Source: JANRKN01 sp033763435 (GTDB taxonomy: Bacteria; Planctomycetota; Phycisphaerae; Phycisphaerales; UBA1924). Taken from it: a stretch of 38,362 bases of DNA. Where the stretch lies: the NCBI GenBank assembly GCA_033763435.1, contig JANRKN010000102.1:1-38362 (forward strand), written 5' to 3'. Below are positions 24,519 to 32,676 of this stretch, piece after piece (within the stretch, counting starts at the first letter, position 1; the number at the start of each line of letters is the position of its first letter). Made by a program: the position numbers and the translations under genes. Below the pieces are notes generated by a model. It did not search any database. It saw only the letters and a program-made list of their open reading frames with translations, and was not told where the DNA came from.

Positions 24519-26183
24519 TCAGGTCTGGAGGACGCCCGTGCGGAAGGGCTTGGAATAGTCCCAGCCCTGCGCAGCGGCGTCGAGCGCGGCGATGAGTTCC
24601 TCGCGGGTGCGGTGGGGCTCGATGATGCGATCGAGCCAGCCCCGCGCGGCGCCGTGGCGGATGTCCTGCTGCTCGTTATAGCTCGCGCGCACCGCGTCGA
24701 GGATCGCCTTGTGCGTCGCCTCGTCGATGCTCTCGCCCTTCTTCTTGCGGCTGGCCTCTTCGATCGTCGCAAGCACGCCGGAGGCCTGATTCGCGCCCAT
24801 GACGGCGCACTTGCTGCCGGGCCAGGCGAAGGTGATGAAGGGGTCAAACGCGCGGCCGCACATGGCGTAGTTGCCCGCGCCGTAGCTCGCGCCCGTGATC
24901 ACGACGAGCTTCGGGACGATGCAGTTGGACATCGCGTTGACCATCTTCGCGCCCGCGCGGATGATGCCGCCCTGCTCGCTGTCGCGCCCGACCATGAAGC
25001 CGGTCGTGTCGTGGAGGAACACGAGCGGGACCTTGCGCTGGTTGCAGTCCATGATGAACCGCGCGGCCTTGTCGGCGCTGTCGTCGTAGATCACGCCGGG
25101 CATCTGCACGGCCTTGCTCGGGCCGGCCTTGCCGCCCGGCATCGTGCGCTGGACGAGCTTCTTCTGGTTCGCGACGATGCCGCACGGGTGACCGCCGATC
25201 GTCGCGTAGCCGCAGACGATCGACTGTCCGTAGTCGGGCTTGTACTCGTCAAAGTTCGCGGCGTGCTTGTCGGCCGGTGCACCAGGAGCCTTTGCATCGA
25301 CGATGCACGCGATGAGGTCCTTGACGTCATACTGCGCGCCGGGCTTGTCGGTGAAGACCTTATAGATGTGCTGCGGATGGTCCGCGGCATGGGTTCCCGC
25401 GTGGCCCGCGGCACCGGTCGGCGCGGTGCGGTACTTCGCGACCAGAGACCGCAGACGCTCGATGCAGGCCGGGTCGTCCTTCTCTTTGAAGTCGATCGTG
25501 CCGCTGATCGAGGCGTGCATCGAGGCCCCGCCGAGCTCTTCGTCGGTGACGTCCTGACCGATCGCGGCCTTCACGAGCGCGGGGCCCGCGAGATACAGGC
25601 CCGAGCCCTCGGTCATGAGCAGCGTGTCGCACAGGACGGGCAGGTACCCGCCGCCCGCGACGCAGAAGCCCATGATCGCGGCGATCTGCGGGATCCCCTC
25701 GGCGCTGATGACGGCGTTGTTGCGGAAGATGCGTCCGAAGTCGTCGGTGTCGGGGAACACGTCTTCCTGAAGGGGCAGAAAGACGCCCGCGGAATCGACG
25801 AGGTAGATCAGCGGCAAGCGCGCCATCAGCGCGATGGACTGCGCGCGGATGATCTTCTTGCAGGTCATCGGGAAGAACGCGCCGGCCTTTACGGTCGCGT
25901 CGTTGGCGATGATCATGCACCGCCGGCCTTGGACCTGCCCGATGCCTGTCACAACCCCGGCCGCGGGCGCGCCGCCGTGCTCGGCATACATGCCGAAGGC
26001 GGCCCAGAGCCCGAGCTCCTGGAAGTGCGTGCCGGGGTCAATCAGCCGCTCGACGCGTTCTCGGGCGGTGAGCCGGCCTTTGTCGTGCTGGCGCTGGATC
26101 GCGGCCTTGCCGCCACCCTCGCGAACTTTGGCCTCGGTGCGGAGGAACTCCTGGGTCACCTCATGTAACGGGCTGGTCTCCAT
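24519..26183 (-). CDS. Acyl-CoA carboxylase carboxyltransferase (beta) subunit
   Basis: A 554-residue biotin-dependent carboxyltransferase with both crotonase-fold halves. Family marks are KGRLTARERVERLIDPGT (35-52), FCVAGGGYLPVLCD and GLYLAGPALVKAAIGQ in the N-half, and FLHDTTGFMVGRDSEQGGI, VITGASYGAGNYAM and AVMGANQASGVLA in the C-half. The best fit is the methylcrotonyl-CoA carboxylase beta subunit (LiuB), which suits the HMG-CoA lyase elsewhere in the window, but propionyl-CoA or glutaconyl-CoA type substrates are not excluded. No biotin carboxylase/carrier gene is adjacent. It is the first gene of a minus-strand unit with the 5-oxoprolinase genes. Confidence 0.92.
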   Translation of the reverse strand: METSPLHEVTQEFLRTEAKVREGGGKAAIQRQHDKGRLTARERVERLIDPGTHFQELGLWAAFGMYAEHGGAPAAGVVTGIGQVQGRRCMIIANDATVKAGAFFPMTCKKIIRAQSIALMARLPLIYLVDSAGVFLPLQEDVFPDTDDFGRIFRNNAVISAEGIPQIAAIMGFCVAGGGYLPVLCDTLLMTEGSGLYLAGPALVKAAIGQDVTDEELGGASMHASISGTIDFKEKDDPACIERLRSLVAKYRTAPTGAAGHAGTHAADHPQHIYKVFTDKPGAQYDVKDLIACIVDAKAPGAPADKHAANFDEYKPDYGQSIVCGYATIGGHPCGIVANQKKLVQRTMPGGKAGPSKAVQMPGVIYDDSADKAARFIMDCNQRKVPLVFLHDTTGFMVGRDSEQGGIIRAGAKMVNAMSNCIVPKLVVITGASYGAGNYAMCGRAFDPFITFAWPGSKCAVMGANQASGVLATIEEASRKKKGESIDEATHKAILDAVRASYNEQQDIRHGAARGWLDRIIEPHRTREELIAALDAAAQGWDYSKPFRTGVLQT

Positions 26184-26227
26184 AGGACCCGAGCGTATCT
26201 CGCCCGCGACGGACGGGCCTGTGAGCC

Positions 26228-26256
26228 TTGACCTGGCAGACGGCTTCGGTCATACT
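26228..26256 (+). promoter_or_regulatory. Sigma70-type promoter of the dockerin-tagged protein gene
   Basis: TTGACC (26228-26233), a 17-base spacer and CATACT (26251-26256) form a near-consensus housekeeping promoter. It would start transcription near 26263, about 33 bases before the ATG at 26297. Confidence 0.7.
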
Positions 26257-26296
26257 GCGGGCTTTGGCCGGTCTTTGGACCCAAGGAGTGTTCCCG

Positions 26297-27889
26297 ATGG
26301 CGTTTGCTCGTACCACGGCGGCTCTGGTTCTGTTGGCGGGGTTGGCGTGCTCGGCTCAAGGGCAGACCTACCTGAACCTGGCCGCGACGCCAGACGGAGA
26401 CGCCCGCCCGTGCGCGACGATGCTGAGCGATGGCGGGCGCGCTCTCGCCCACGGCCGCGCCGACCCGCTCACGGGAAGCACCGACTTCCAGGTCACGAGG
26501 TACAACGCCACGGGCGCTGCGGTCTGGTCGACGCGAATCGGATCTGGCTTCTCGGAGACTCCAACGGCCGTGCTGGAGCTGCCCTCGGGTGATCTGGTCG
26601 TCGTGGGCTCCACCTTCCCGTTCGGCGCGGGGGGACGCACAATCCTCGTCGCCAAGCTCACCCCGACGGGCGCGCTGGCGTGGGCCAATCAGTACGTGGG
26701 CGATCACATCAACGGCCCGGGTGCGGCGGTCAACACCGACGGCGAAATCGTGATCACCAGCGGCTATGAGAGCGGGTTTCCCAAGCAGATCGGCCAAGTG
26801 CTGAAGATCGACTCGAACGGCAATCAGATCTTCAACCTCGGCTTCCAGATGCTCAAGGATTCGCTCGACGAATCCATCGAGCTCACGGATGTGGTCGTCA
26901 CGGGCGGCGGGCTGATCGTCGCGGCCGGATCGTTTTCCCGTCTTCAGGGCTCGAGCTTCGTCACCGACCCGTTCGTGCTCACCGTGCGTACCGACGGCAC
27001 CTTCGAGCAGGCCAAGGTTCTGCCTGGTCTGTCCACCCCCGCCGACGGTGATCAACGCGAGGTGTTCACCGGCATTCGCGCGCTGCCTGATGGCAACTTC
27101 CACGCGATGGGCGATCTGGACGATCTGTTCACGTCCGAAGGCCGCGTGTTCCATGTTGAACTCTCCGCGGACTTCGATCCGGTCAACGCATGGACGATCG
27201 GCCTCTTCGGCGGCAGCATCTACACCGCGCCGCGGAGCCTCGACGTCGATGCTCAGGGCAACCTCGTCGCGACGGGCTCGCGCGCTGTCGGCGACGGTAA
27301 CCTCCGGATGTGGATGTGGAGCGTGTTCCCAAGCGGTGTCACGCGGTGGCGGACCGGGATCGCCCTTGTGGATGGCTACTTCGAGCAGGGCGGTGACATC
27401 GTCGCGACGACCGACAGCAGCGGAGCTCCCGCCTACTGGGCCGTCGGCTCCCGCGTCGCGGATCTTTCCGACCCCGGCGATCTGCTTTCCGCGCGGCTCG
27501 ACGCGACGGGTCGGATCAATTGCTCCGACGAAGATCTCTTCGGCTTTGCTGGCGGGGCGGCCTTCTCGTCCTCGGCGATCCAGCCCGAGCGCGTGATCGC
27601 ATTGGGCAGCCCGGTGACGTGGACCGTAAGCGTCTCGACGGTGTCACTTGCCGAGACCGAGATCTGCTCGACGAATCCCTGCCCTGCCGACTTTGATGGA
27701 TCAGGGTTCGTGGACTCCGATGACTTTGTCTTCTTCATCGATCAGTTCACCCGCGGCTGCACGGGCCCCGGCGTAGGCGCGCTCGGGCCTGATCCGCTCT
27801 GCTTCAAGTCTGCAGACTTCGACGACACCGGGTTCGTCGATTCTGACGACTTCGTCGCGTTCATCGACGCCTTCAGCCAAGGCTGCTGA
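26297..27889 (+). CDS. Exported beta-propeller-like protein with two C-terminal dockerin-like motifs
   Basis: A 530-residue secreted protein. It has a signal peptide (1-20, ending near CSAQG), then repeated beta-strand blocks with phrases such as LELPSGDLVVVGS, AVNTDGEIVITSG and LDVDAQGNLVATGS, as in SBBP/delta-60 type propellers. Near the end two calcium-loop motifs follow: DFDGSGFVDSDDFVFFID (465-482) and DFDDTGFVDSDDFVAFID (507-524), 42 residues apart. Such paired dockerin-like tags are widespread on exported planctomycete proteins. The ATG at 26297 has AAGGAG eight bases upstream. No cohesin is seen in the window. The function of the propeller is unknown. Confidence 0.88.
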   Translation: MAFARTTAALVLLAGLACSAQGQTYLNLAATPDGDARPCATMLSDGGRALAHGRADPLTGSTDFQVTRYNATGAAVWSTRIGSGFSETPTAVLELPSGDLVVVGSTFPFGAGGRTILVAKLTPTGALAWANQYVGDHINGPGAAVNTDGEIVITSGYESGFPKQIGQVLKIDSNGNQIFNLGFQMLKDSLDESIELTDVVVTGGGLIVAAGSFSRLQGSSFVTDPFVLTVRTDGTFEQAKVLPGLSTPADGDQREVFTGIRALPDGNFHAMGDLDDLFTSEGRVFHVELSADFDPVNAWTIGLFGGSIYTAPRSLDVDAQGNLVATGSRAVGDGNLRMWMWSVFPSGVTRWRTGIALVDGYFEQGGDIVATTDSSGAPAYWAVGSRVADLSDPGDLLSARLDATGRINCSDEDLFGFAGGAAFSSSAIQPERVIALGSPVTWTVSVSTVSLAETEICSTNPCPADFDGSGFVDSDDFVFFIDQFTRGCTGPGVGALGPDPLCFKSADFDDTGFVDSDDFVAFIDAFSQGC

Positions 27890-27923
27890 ACCGAGGACCT
27901 TGCGTCCCCGATGGCGACGTGTG

Positions 27924-29252
27924 TCACGCGGCGTTCGATTCGCCCGCGGCCTTCGTGGGAGCGCGGAAGACGGCGACGAAGACGAGCAGCACCACGAGCG
28001 CAAACCCTGCGGGCAGGAACCAGACGGTCTGCCAGTTCGTGACCTTGGTCTGAACGCCGTCGGCGCCGGTTGTGGTCGTGGTGTAGTGGTCGACGAGGCG
28101 ACCGAAGACTTGGTTGCCGATGAGCATGCCCACTCCCTGCGTGATGAGCACGAGGAAGCCCTGCGCCTGGGCGCGGATCTGCTTGGGGGCGGACTGTTCG
28201 GTGTAGATCTGCCCGGTGACGAAGAAGAAGTCGTAGCAGATGCCGTGGAGGATGATGCCCGCGAGGACCATCCACTTGAGGTGGTCGGAGCCCGCGCCGT
28301 CCCAGGCGCCCGCGAAGAGTCCGTAGCGGACGACCCACGCGAGCATGCCGACCGCGAGCATCCACTTGACGCCCAGTCGCGCAAAGCAGAAGGGCATGAC
28401 GAGCATGAAGAGGATCTCAGACATCTGGCCGAAGGTCATCTTGAAGGGAACGTTCTCGATGCCTGTCGCGCCGGCGTAGACGCCCGCGAAGCTGTAGTAC
28501 GCGGCCAAGGGAATGCAGATCAGCAGCGAGCCGATACTGAAGACCAGGAAGCTGCGGTCCTTGAGCAGCGCGAGCGCCTCAAGACCCAGCGCCGAGCCGA
28601 GGCTGAAGGGCTTGCCCTTCTGGGGCGCGGGCGTGTCGGGCAGAAAGAAGCTGAACAGGCCCAGAAGCACGCCCGAGGCCCCCGCGACGTAAAAGAAGTG
28701 GGCCGAGGCAGCGCGGGCGGACTCGAGCGAAGCAAACGCGCCTTGGCCAGTCACCAGGCGCTCGCCCAAGAACCCGACGAGGATGCCCGCGACGATCCAC
28801 CCGATCGTGCCCCAGACGCGGATCAGCGGGAACTGCTTCTCGGGGTTCGTCATCGCGTGGAACGCGACGGTGTTCGAGAGCCCAAGCGTCGGCATGTAGC
28901 AAAGCATGTGGGCCAGCAGGATGCCGATAAACGTCCAGGGGTTGGCGACATCGCCCGCGAGTGAGGGCGCCAGGCACAGCAGCGCGCCGCCGAGAATGTG
29001 GAGCACGCCAAGAACGACCTGAGACGGGAAAAAGCGGTCCGCGATCATGCCGAGCAGCACGGGGGCGAGGATCGCGGCTATCGGCGCGACGGTGTAGGCG
29101 TTGCCGATGCTGGTCGCGCTAAAGCCGCGCGCGTTCATGTAGGGCCCGAGCGTGACGAACCACGCGCCCCACAGGAAGAACTGGAGGAACATCAGGACCG
29201 AAAGCCGCACGCCGACCATCGAGGGCGCGCCCGAGTGTGCCGAGTCGTTCAT
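27924..29252 (-). CDS. MFS transporter, nucleoside/sugar proton symporter type
   Basis: A 442-residue integral membrane protein with about twelve helices in two halves. The opening LMFLQFFLWGAWFVTLGPYM, then MIADRFFPSQ after helix 2, and VWGTIGWIVAGILVG near residue 150 resemble the NHS family (NupG/XapB nucleoside:H+ symporters), of which planctomycetes carry many expanded paralogues with unproven substrates. Its position next to the carbohydrate locus makes uptake of a sugar or glycoside product an alternative. It is convergent with the dockerin-tagged gene; a 7-bp inverted repeat lies directly upstream. Confidence 0.88.
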   Translation of the reverse strand: MNDSAHSGAPSMVGVRLSVLMFLQFFLWGAWFVTLGPYMNARGFSATSIGNAYTVAPIAAILAPVLLGMIADRFFPSQVVLGVLHILGGALLCLAPSLAGDVANPWTFIGILLAHMLCYMPTLGLSNTVAFHAMTNPEKQFPLIRVWGTIGWIVAGILVGFLGERLVTGQGAFASLESARAASAHFFYVAGASGVLLGLFSFFLPDTPAPQKGKPFSLGSALGLEALALLKDRSFLVFSIGSLLICIPLAAYYSFAGVYAGATGIENVPFKMTFGQMSEILFMLVMPFCFARLGVKWMLAVGMLAWVVRYGLFAGAWDGAGSDHLKWMVLAGIILHGICYDFFFVTGQIYTEQSAPKQIRAQAQGFLVLITQGVGMLIGNQVFGRLVDHYTTTTTGADGVQTKVTNWQTVWFLPAGFALVVLLVFVAVFRAPTKAAGESNAA

Positions 29253-29258
29253 GGGGGG

Positions 29259-29278
29259 CGAGTGTACAAAAACACTCG
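29259..29278. promoter_or_regulatory. Inverted repeat upstream of the MFS gene
   Basis: CGAGTGT (29259-29265) and ACACTCG (29272-29278) are perfect complements with a six-base A-rich spacer, starting seven bases before the MFS start codon in the 43-base gap after the ApbE gene. It could be an operator or an mRNA hairpin close to the ribosome site. No T-tail supports a terminator. Confidence 0.4.
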
Positions 29279-29295
29279 GGGTCGGGTCGGGGCGG

Positions 29296-30333
29296 TCAGT
29301 GCCGAGGAGCTTCCGCGGGATTCTCGGGCATCGCGAGGACCTCGATCCGTGCCCTGGGCCGCGCCCCCAACTGGTCCGATGGCCCAGAAAACTCTTGGGC
29401 GAGCGCGCGGAGTCGTTCGGGACCGTCAGGGTCGCTGAGCAGGACTGCGGCGGCGGTCGCGAGCGCGTCGGCCGTCGCGCCGTCCGGATGAATCACGCTC
29501 ACCACGCCCGTCCGCTCGAGCGCCAGCGACCGCGCGTTGGTCCGGGGGTCGATCAGGTGCGAGAAACGCCGGCCTTCGAGCTCGATCGTCTGCTCGGTAT
29601 CCCCGGACGTCGAGACGCTCGTGTGCGCGAGCTCGAGCGTGCGGAGGACACGCCCCGAGCGCTCGGTCGCGAGTCCCACGCGCCAGCCCGATCGACCCCG
29701 GGGCGGTGCGCCGAGGGCAACATCGCCTGCGAGCGCGACCATGCACACGGGGAACCCGGCCTCGGCCAGCAGGTCGCGAGCCCGGGCCGCGGCGTCGCCC
29801 TTGGCGATCCCTCCCAGGTCCAGGGACATTCCTGCGACGGTGAGCCTCGCGCGCAAGCCGGCGGTCAGCTCCAGCTTTGCGAATCCCACAAGCCTGCGCA
29901 CATCCGTGAGTTCGTCATCGCTCGGGGCCTTGCCGGTGCGTCGGGCGGCGCGCCAGAGCTGCGAAAGTGGGCCGACGGTTGGGTCGAAGGCTCCGTCTGA
30001 GGCGCGGGCGACGTTGAGCGCGACGCCGAGCACGCGGGCGAGGTCGGCGGAGATCGGCACGGCCTCACCTCCCGCGGCCCGCGCGAGCTGGGCGATCTCC
30101 GACGTGTCGCGGTAGTCGCTCATGGACTGTTCGAGCTCGGCCAGCCGCGCGAAGGCCCGTGCCGCGGCCTCGCGCGCGCGGGGTTCTTCCCCAGCGGAGG
30201 CCTCGATCCACACCCGGGCTTGGACGCCCATCGAGATTCTTGTATATTCGTAGGTCTGGGTCGGATTTGGGCCGGCGCACCCCGCAAGCAGCGAGGCGGC
30301 GCTGGCGAGGATCGCGACGCGGACCGCGGTCAT
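29296..30333 (-). CDS. apbE: FAD:protein FMN transferase, lipoprotein
   Basis: A 345-residue ApbE-family protein that covalently attaches FMN from FAD to threonines of exported redox proteins. The N-terminus is a lipoprotein signal with lipobox LAGC (Cys19), so it acts at the outer face of the cytoplasmic membrane. Family motifs are FDPTVGPLSQLW, the FAD-binding SLDLGGIAKGDAA, LAGDVALG, SVSTSGDTEQ, RFSHLIDPRT and TADALATAA. The ATG at 30333 is chosen because it gives a normal signal peptide; earlier ATGs add charged residues. It is divergent, by 37 bases, from the SUMF1-fold gene. No obvious flavoprotein target (such as an Nqr or Rnf subunit) is in the window. Confidence 0.93.
   Translation of the reverse strand: MTAVRVAILASAASLLAGCAGPNPTQTYEYTRISMGVQARVWIEASAGEEPRAREAAARAFARLAELEQSMSDYRDTSEIAQLARAAGGEAVPISADLARVLGVALNVARASDGAFDPTVGPLSQLWRAARRTGKAPSDDELTDVRRLVGFAKLELTAGLRARLTVAGMSLDLGGIAKGDAAARARDLLAEAGFPVCMVALAGDVALGAPPRGRSGWRVGLATERSGRVLRTLELAHTSVSTSGDTEQTIELEGRRFSHLIDPRTNARSLALERTGVVSVIHPDGATADALATAAAVLLSDPDGPERLRALAQEFSGPSDQLGARPRARIEVLAMPENPAEAPRH
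30220..30248 (+). promoter_or_regulatory. Sigma70-type promoter for the carbohydrate operon, inside apbE
   Basis: TTGGAC (30220-30225), a 17-base spacer and TATATT (30243-30248) resemble the consensus closely. The site lies within the opposite-strand apbE coding region and would give a leader of roughly 115 bases before the ATG at 30371. Confidence 0.55.
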
Positions 30334-30370
30334 GATCGAAGAAACGGCGTGTGATCGGAGCCTTGGGCGC

Positions 30371-31267
30371 ATGACGAAGCTTTCTCTGCAGGCACTCGGT
30401 CGTTCCACGGTCGGCACGCTGGCGGCGGCTTTGGCCCTCGCGGGCGGCGGCCTCGGCCCGGCCCAGGAGCGTACGGAGGAGCTGCGGCCGTTCTTTCAGG
30501 AGATTCCTTCAGCGGCGTTCAAGTTCGAGATGCTGCCCGTGCCCGCCGAGGACGGCGCGCCCGCGGTGTACATGTCGCGGACGGAGATCCCGTGGGAAGC
30601 GTTCGACGTGTACATCTACAAGCTCGACGAGGAGCCGGGCAAGCTGGCGGCGCTGGATCCGGACGTGATCAGCCGCCCGAGCAAGCCGTACCTGCCGCCG
30701 GACCGGGGCTTCGGGCATGAGGGGTACGCGGCGATCTCGATGAGCTTCAAGAACGCGCAGGGTTTCTGCGCGTGGCTGAGCGAGCGGACGGGGAAGACTT
30801 ATCGGCTTGCGACCGAGGCGGAGTGGGAGCGCGCCGCGCGGGCCGGGCGGAGCGAGGAACAGGTCGAGGCGGAGCTTAAGGCCTCGGCGAGCGAGGTCGC
30901 GTGGTTTGCCGAGAACGCCAAGGACCGCCCGCACCCGATCGGGAAGCTGCGGGCGAATCCGTGGGGCTTTCATGACCTGCACGGGAACGTGCAGGAGTGG
31001 GTGGTGGGGCGCGATGGGAAGCCTGTGACCAAGGGCGGGTCGTATCGCGACGGCGCCGAGCAGCTCAGGCCCGCGGCGCGACAGAAGCAGGATTCGTCGT
31101 GGAACGCGTCGGATCCGCAGGTGCCCAAGAGCCCTTGGTGGCTCAGCGATGGCCCGTTTGTCGGGTTCAGGATCGTGATGGAGCCCGCGGGAGGGACCAA
31201 ACCCGAGGGCAAACCCAAGCTGATGGTTGACCCCGCGCCAGCGCGCGAGGCTGGAGGTTCGCGATGA
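30371..31267 (+). CDS. Exported SUMF1/formylglycine-generating-enzyme-fold protein
   Basis: A 298-residue protein with a signal peptide (hydrophobic stretch about 12-30, ending GGLGPAQ) and an FGE-sulfatase/SUMF1 fold: AQGFCAWLSERTGKTYRLATEAEWERAARAG (129-159), GFHDLHGNVQEWV (199-211), KGGSYRDG (221-228) and VGFRIVME near the end. The two copper-binding cysteines of true formylglycine-generating enzymes, just after the GGS motif, are absent; Asp, Glu and Leu occupy that stretch. Sulfatase activation is thus unlikely; a binding or non-oxidative role is inferred. The ATG at 30371 follows GGAG by 11 bases. Its stop overlaps the next start by four bases. Confidence 0.86.
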   Translation: MTKLSLQALGRSTVGTLAAALALAGGGLGPAQERTEELRPFFQEIPSAAFKFEMLPVPAEDGAPAVYMSRTEIPWEAFDVYIYKLDEEPGKLAALDPDVISRPSKPYLPPDRGFGHEGYAAISMSFKNAQGFCAWLSERTGKTYRLATEAEWERAARAGRSEEQVEAELKASASEVAWFAENAKDRPHPIGKLRANPWGFHDLHGNVQEWVVGRDGKPVTKGGSYRDGAEQLRPAARQKQDSSWNASDPQVPKSPWWLSDGPFVGFRIVMEPAGGTKPEGKPKLMVDPAPAREAGGSR

Positions 31268-32634
31268 GCCGGAGCGAGCGTTCGGGCGTGCAGAATCTAG
31301 GACTGTCTCGGCGTGGCGTGATCAAGTCGGTCGCGGCGGCGGTGGTGGTGGGGCCCGTGGTCGCGGCGACGGGCGGTGTGCGAGCGCCCGCGGTGAGGGC
31401 GGCGCCTGGAAGTGTTGCGCCGCGTGTGACCGGACCGCTGCGTGTCGGGCTGATCGGCTGCGGCGGGCGCGGCACGGGTGCGGCGGTGCAGGCGCTGCGA
31501 GCCGACGCGGGCGCGGTGCTCGTTGCGATGGGCGATGCGTTCGGCGATCGGCTCAAGTCCAGCCATGCCGCGATCGTCGAAGCAATGGGCGACGATGCTG
31601 AGAAGCGCGTTCAGGTGCCCGAAGAGAAACGATTCGTCGGCTTTGACGCGTATCAGAAGGTGATCGATGCGGGCGTCGACGTCGTGCTGCTGACGAGTTA
31701 TCCGCACTTCCGCCCCGCGCACCTGCGGGGCGCGGTGGAGGCGGGCAAGCACGTCTTCGCGGAGAAGCCGCTGGCGGTCGATGCGCCGGGCGTGCGGAGC
31801 GTGATCGAGTCGTGCGCGATCGCGGAGAAGAAGAACCTCGCGCTCGTGGTGGGATTCTGCTGGCGGTACAACGGCGGTATGGTGGACGCCTTCAAGGCGC
31901 TGCATGAGGGCGTGATCGGTGACGTGGTCAGCGTCCACACGACGTACCACACCTCGACGCTCAGCAAGCGCCCGCGCAAGGAAGGGTGGAGCGATCTCGA
32001 GTTCCAGATGCGCAACTGGTGGCACTTCTGCTGGGTGTCCGGCGATCACATCGTCGAGCAGGCTTGCCATTCGATTGATCGGCTCAAGTGGGCGACGCGG
32101 GAGCGCCGGCCTGTGCAGTGCACGGCGCTGGGCGGGCGTGCCGCAAGATCGGGACCCGAGCACGGAGATGTCTTTGATCACTTCACGGTGATCTACGACT
32201 ACGACGACGGCACACGCGCGTTCCACACATGCCGACAGATCGACGGGTGCCCCTCGGACAACATGGATTACGTCTACGGCTCCAAGGGCTCGATGGTCAT
32301 TGACGGCTGGAAGCCCCGCTACGAAGCCAAGGACCGCGCGGGCAAGGTGCTCTGGTCGGGGCAGGGCTCGGCGGCCGAGGTCGGGGGCATGTATCAGGAA
32401 GAGCACAACCGGCTCTTCCGCTCGATCCGCGAGGGCGTGCCGATCCGCGACGGACTCTCGGGCGTGGACTCGACGCTGATGGCGGTGATGGGCCGAATGG
32501 CGGCGTACACGGGGCAAACGATTGGCTGGGATCAGGCGCTGAACAGCACGCAGAGGCTCGGGCCCGAGACCTACGCGTGGGGCCCCGCGCCCGAGGTCGT
32601 GGTGCCGATCCCCGGCAAGACGAAGTTCTTTTGA
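31264..32634 (+). CDS. Gfo/Idh/MocA family oxidoreductase, Tat-exported
   Basis: A 456-residue NAD(P)-dependent sugar oxidoreductase-type protein. The N-terminus carries a twin-arginine signal (LSRRGVIK, 14-21, then a hydrophobic stretch), so it should be folded with its cofactor before export. The Rossmann motif is GLIGCGGRGTGAA (62-74), EKP at 167-169 is the family's catalytic lysine motif, and GDHIVEQACHSID (260-272) holds the conserved histidine. Relatives oxidise sugars or glycosides at C3 with tightly held NAD. It overlaps the SUMF1-fold gene by ATGA and is followed 42 bases later by a TIM-barrel gene. It is clearly paralogous to the gene at 33672. Confidence 0.93.
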   Translation: MSRSERSGVQNLGLSRRGVIKSVAAAVVVGPVVAATGGVRAPAVRAAPGSVAPRVTGPLRVGLIGCGGRGTGAAVQALRADAGAVLVAMGDAFGDRLKSSHAAIVEAMGDDAEKRVQVPEEKRFVGFDAYQKVIDAGVDVVLLTSYPHFRPAHLRGAVEAGKHVFAEKPLAVDAPGVRSVIESCAIAEKKNLALVVGFCWRYNGGMVDAFKALHEGVIGDVVSVHTTYHTSTLSKRPRKEGWSDLEFQMRNWWHFCWVSGDHIVEQACHSIDRLKWATRERRPVQCTALGGRAARSGPEHGDVFDHFTVIYDYDDGTRAFHTCRQIDGCPSDNMDYVYGSKGSMVIDGWKPRYEAKDRAGKVLWSGQGSAAEVGGMYQEEHNRLFRSIREGVPIRDGLSGVDSTLMAVMGRMAAYTGQTIGWDQALNSTQRLGPETYAWGPAPEVVVPIPGKTKFF

Positions 32635-32676
32635 GTCTTGCGCTTCTGGCTCGAGCCACATGAGGAAAGGAACCCG

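Noticed and set aside
24512..24847. Upstream extension of the PxpBC frame by 112 codons as the missing PxpB N-terminus
   Set aside because: The extension is Ser/Arg/Ala-rich, lies wholly inside the carboxyltransferase gene and has no resemblance to the PxpB N-terminal domain.
24420..26168. 582-codon plus-strand frame opposite the carboxyltransferase
   Set aside because: It is a shadow frame; the minus strand encodes a complete carboxyltransferase with all motifs.
31297..32661. 454-codon minus-strand frame opposite the first Gfo/Idh gene
   Set aside because: No motif, His/Arg-rich composition, and complete overlap with an enzyme having a Tat signal and catalytic residues.
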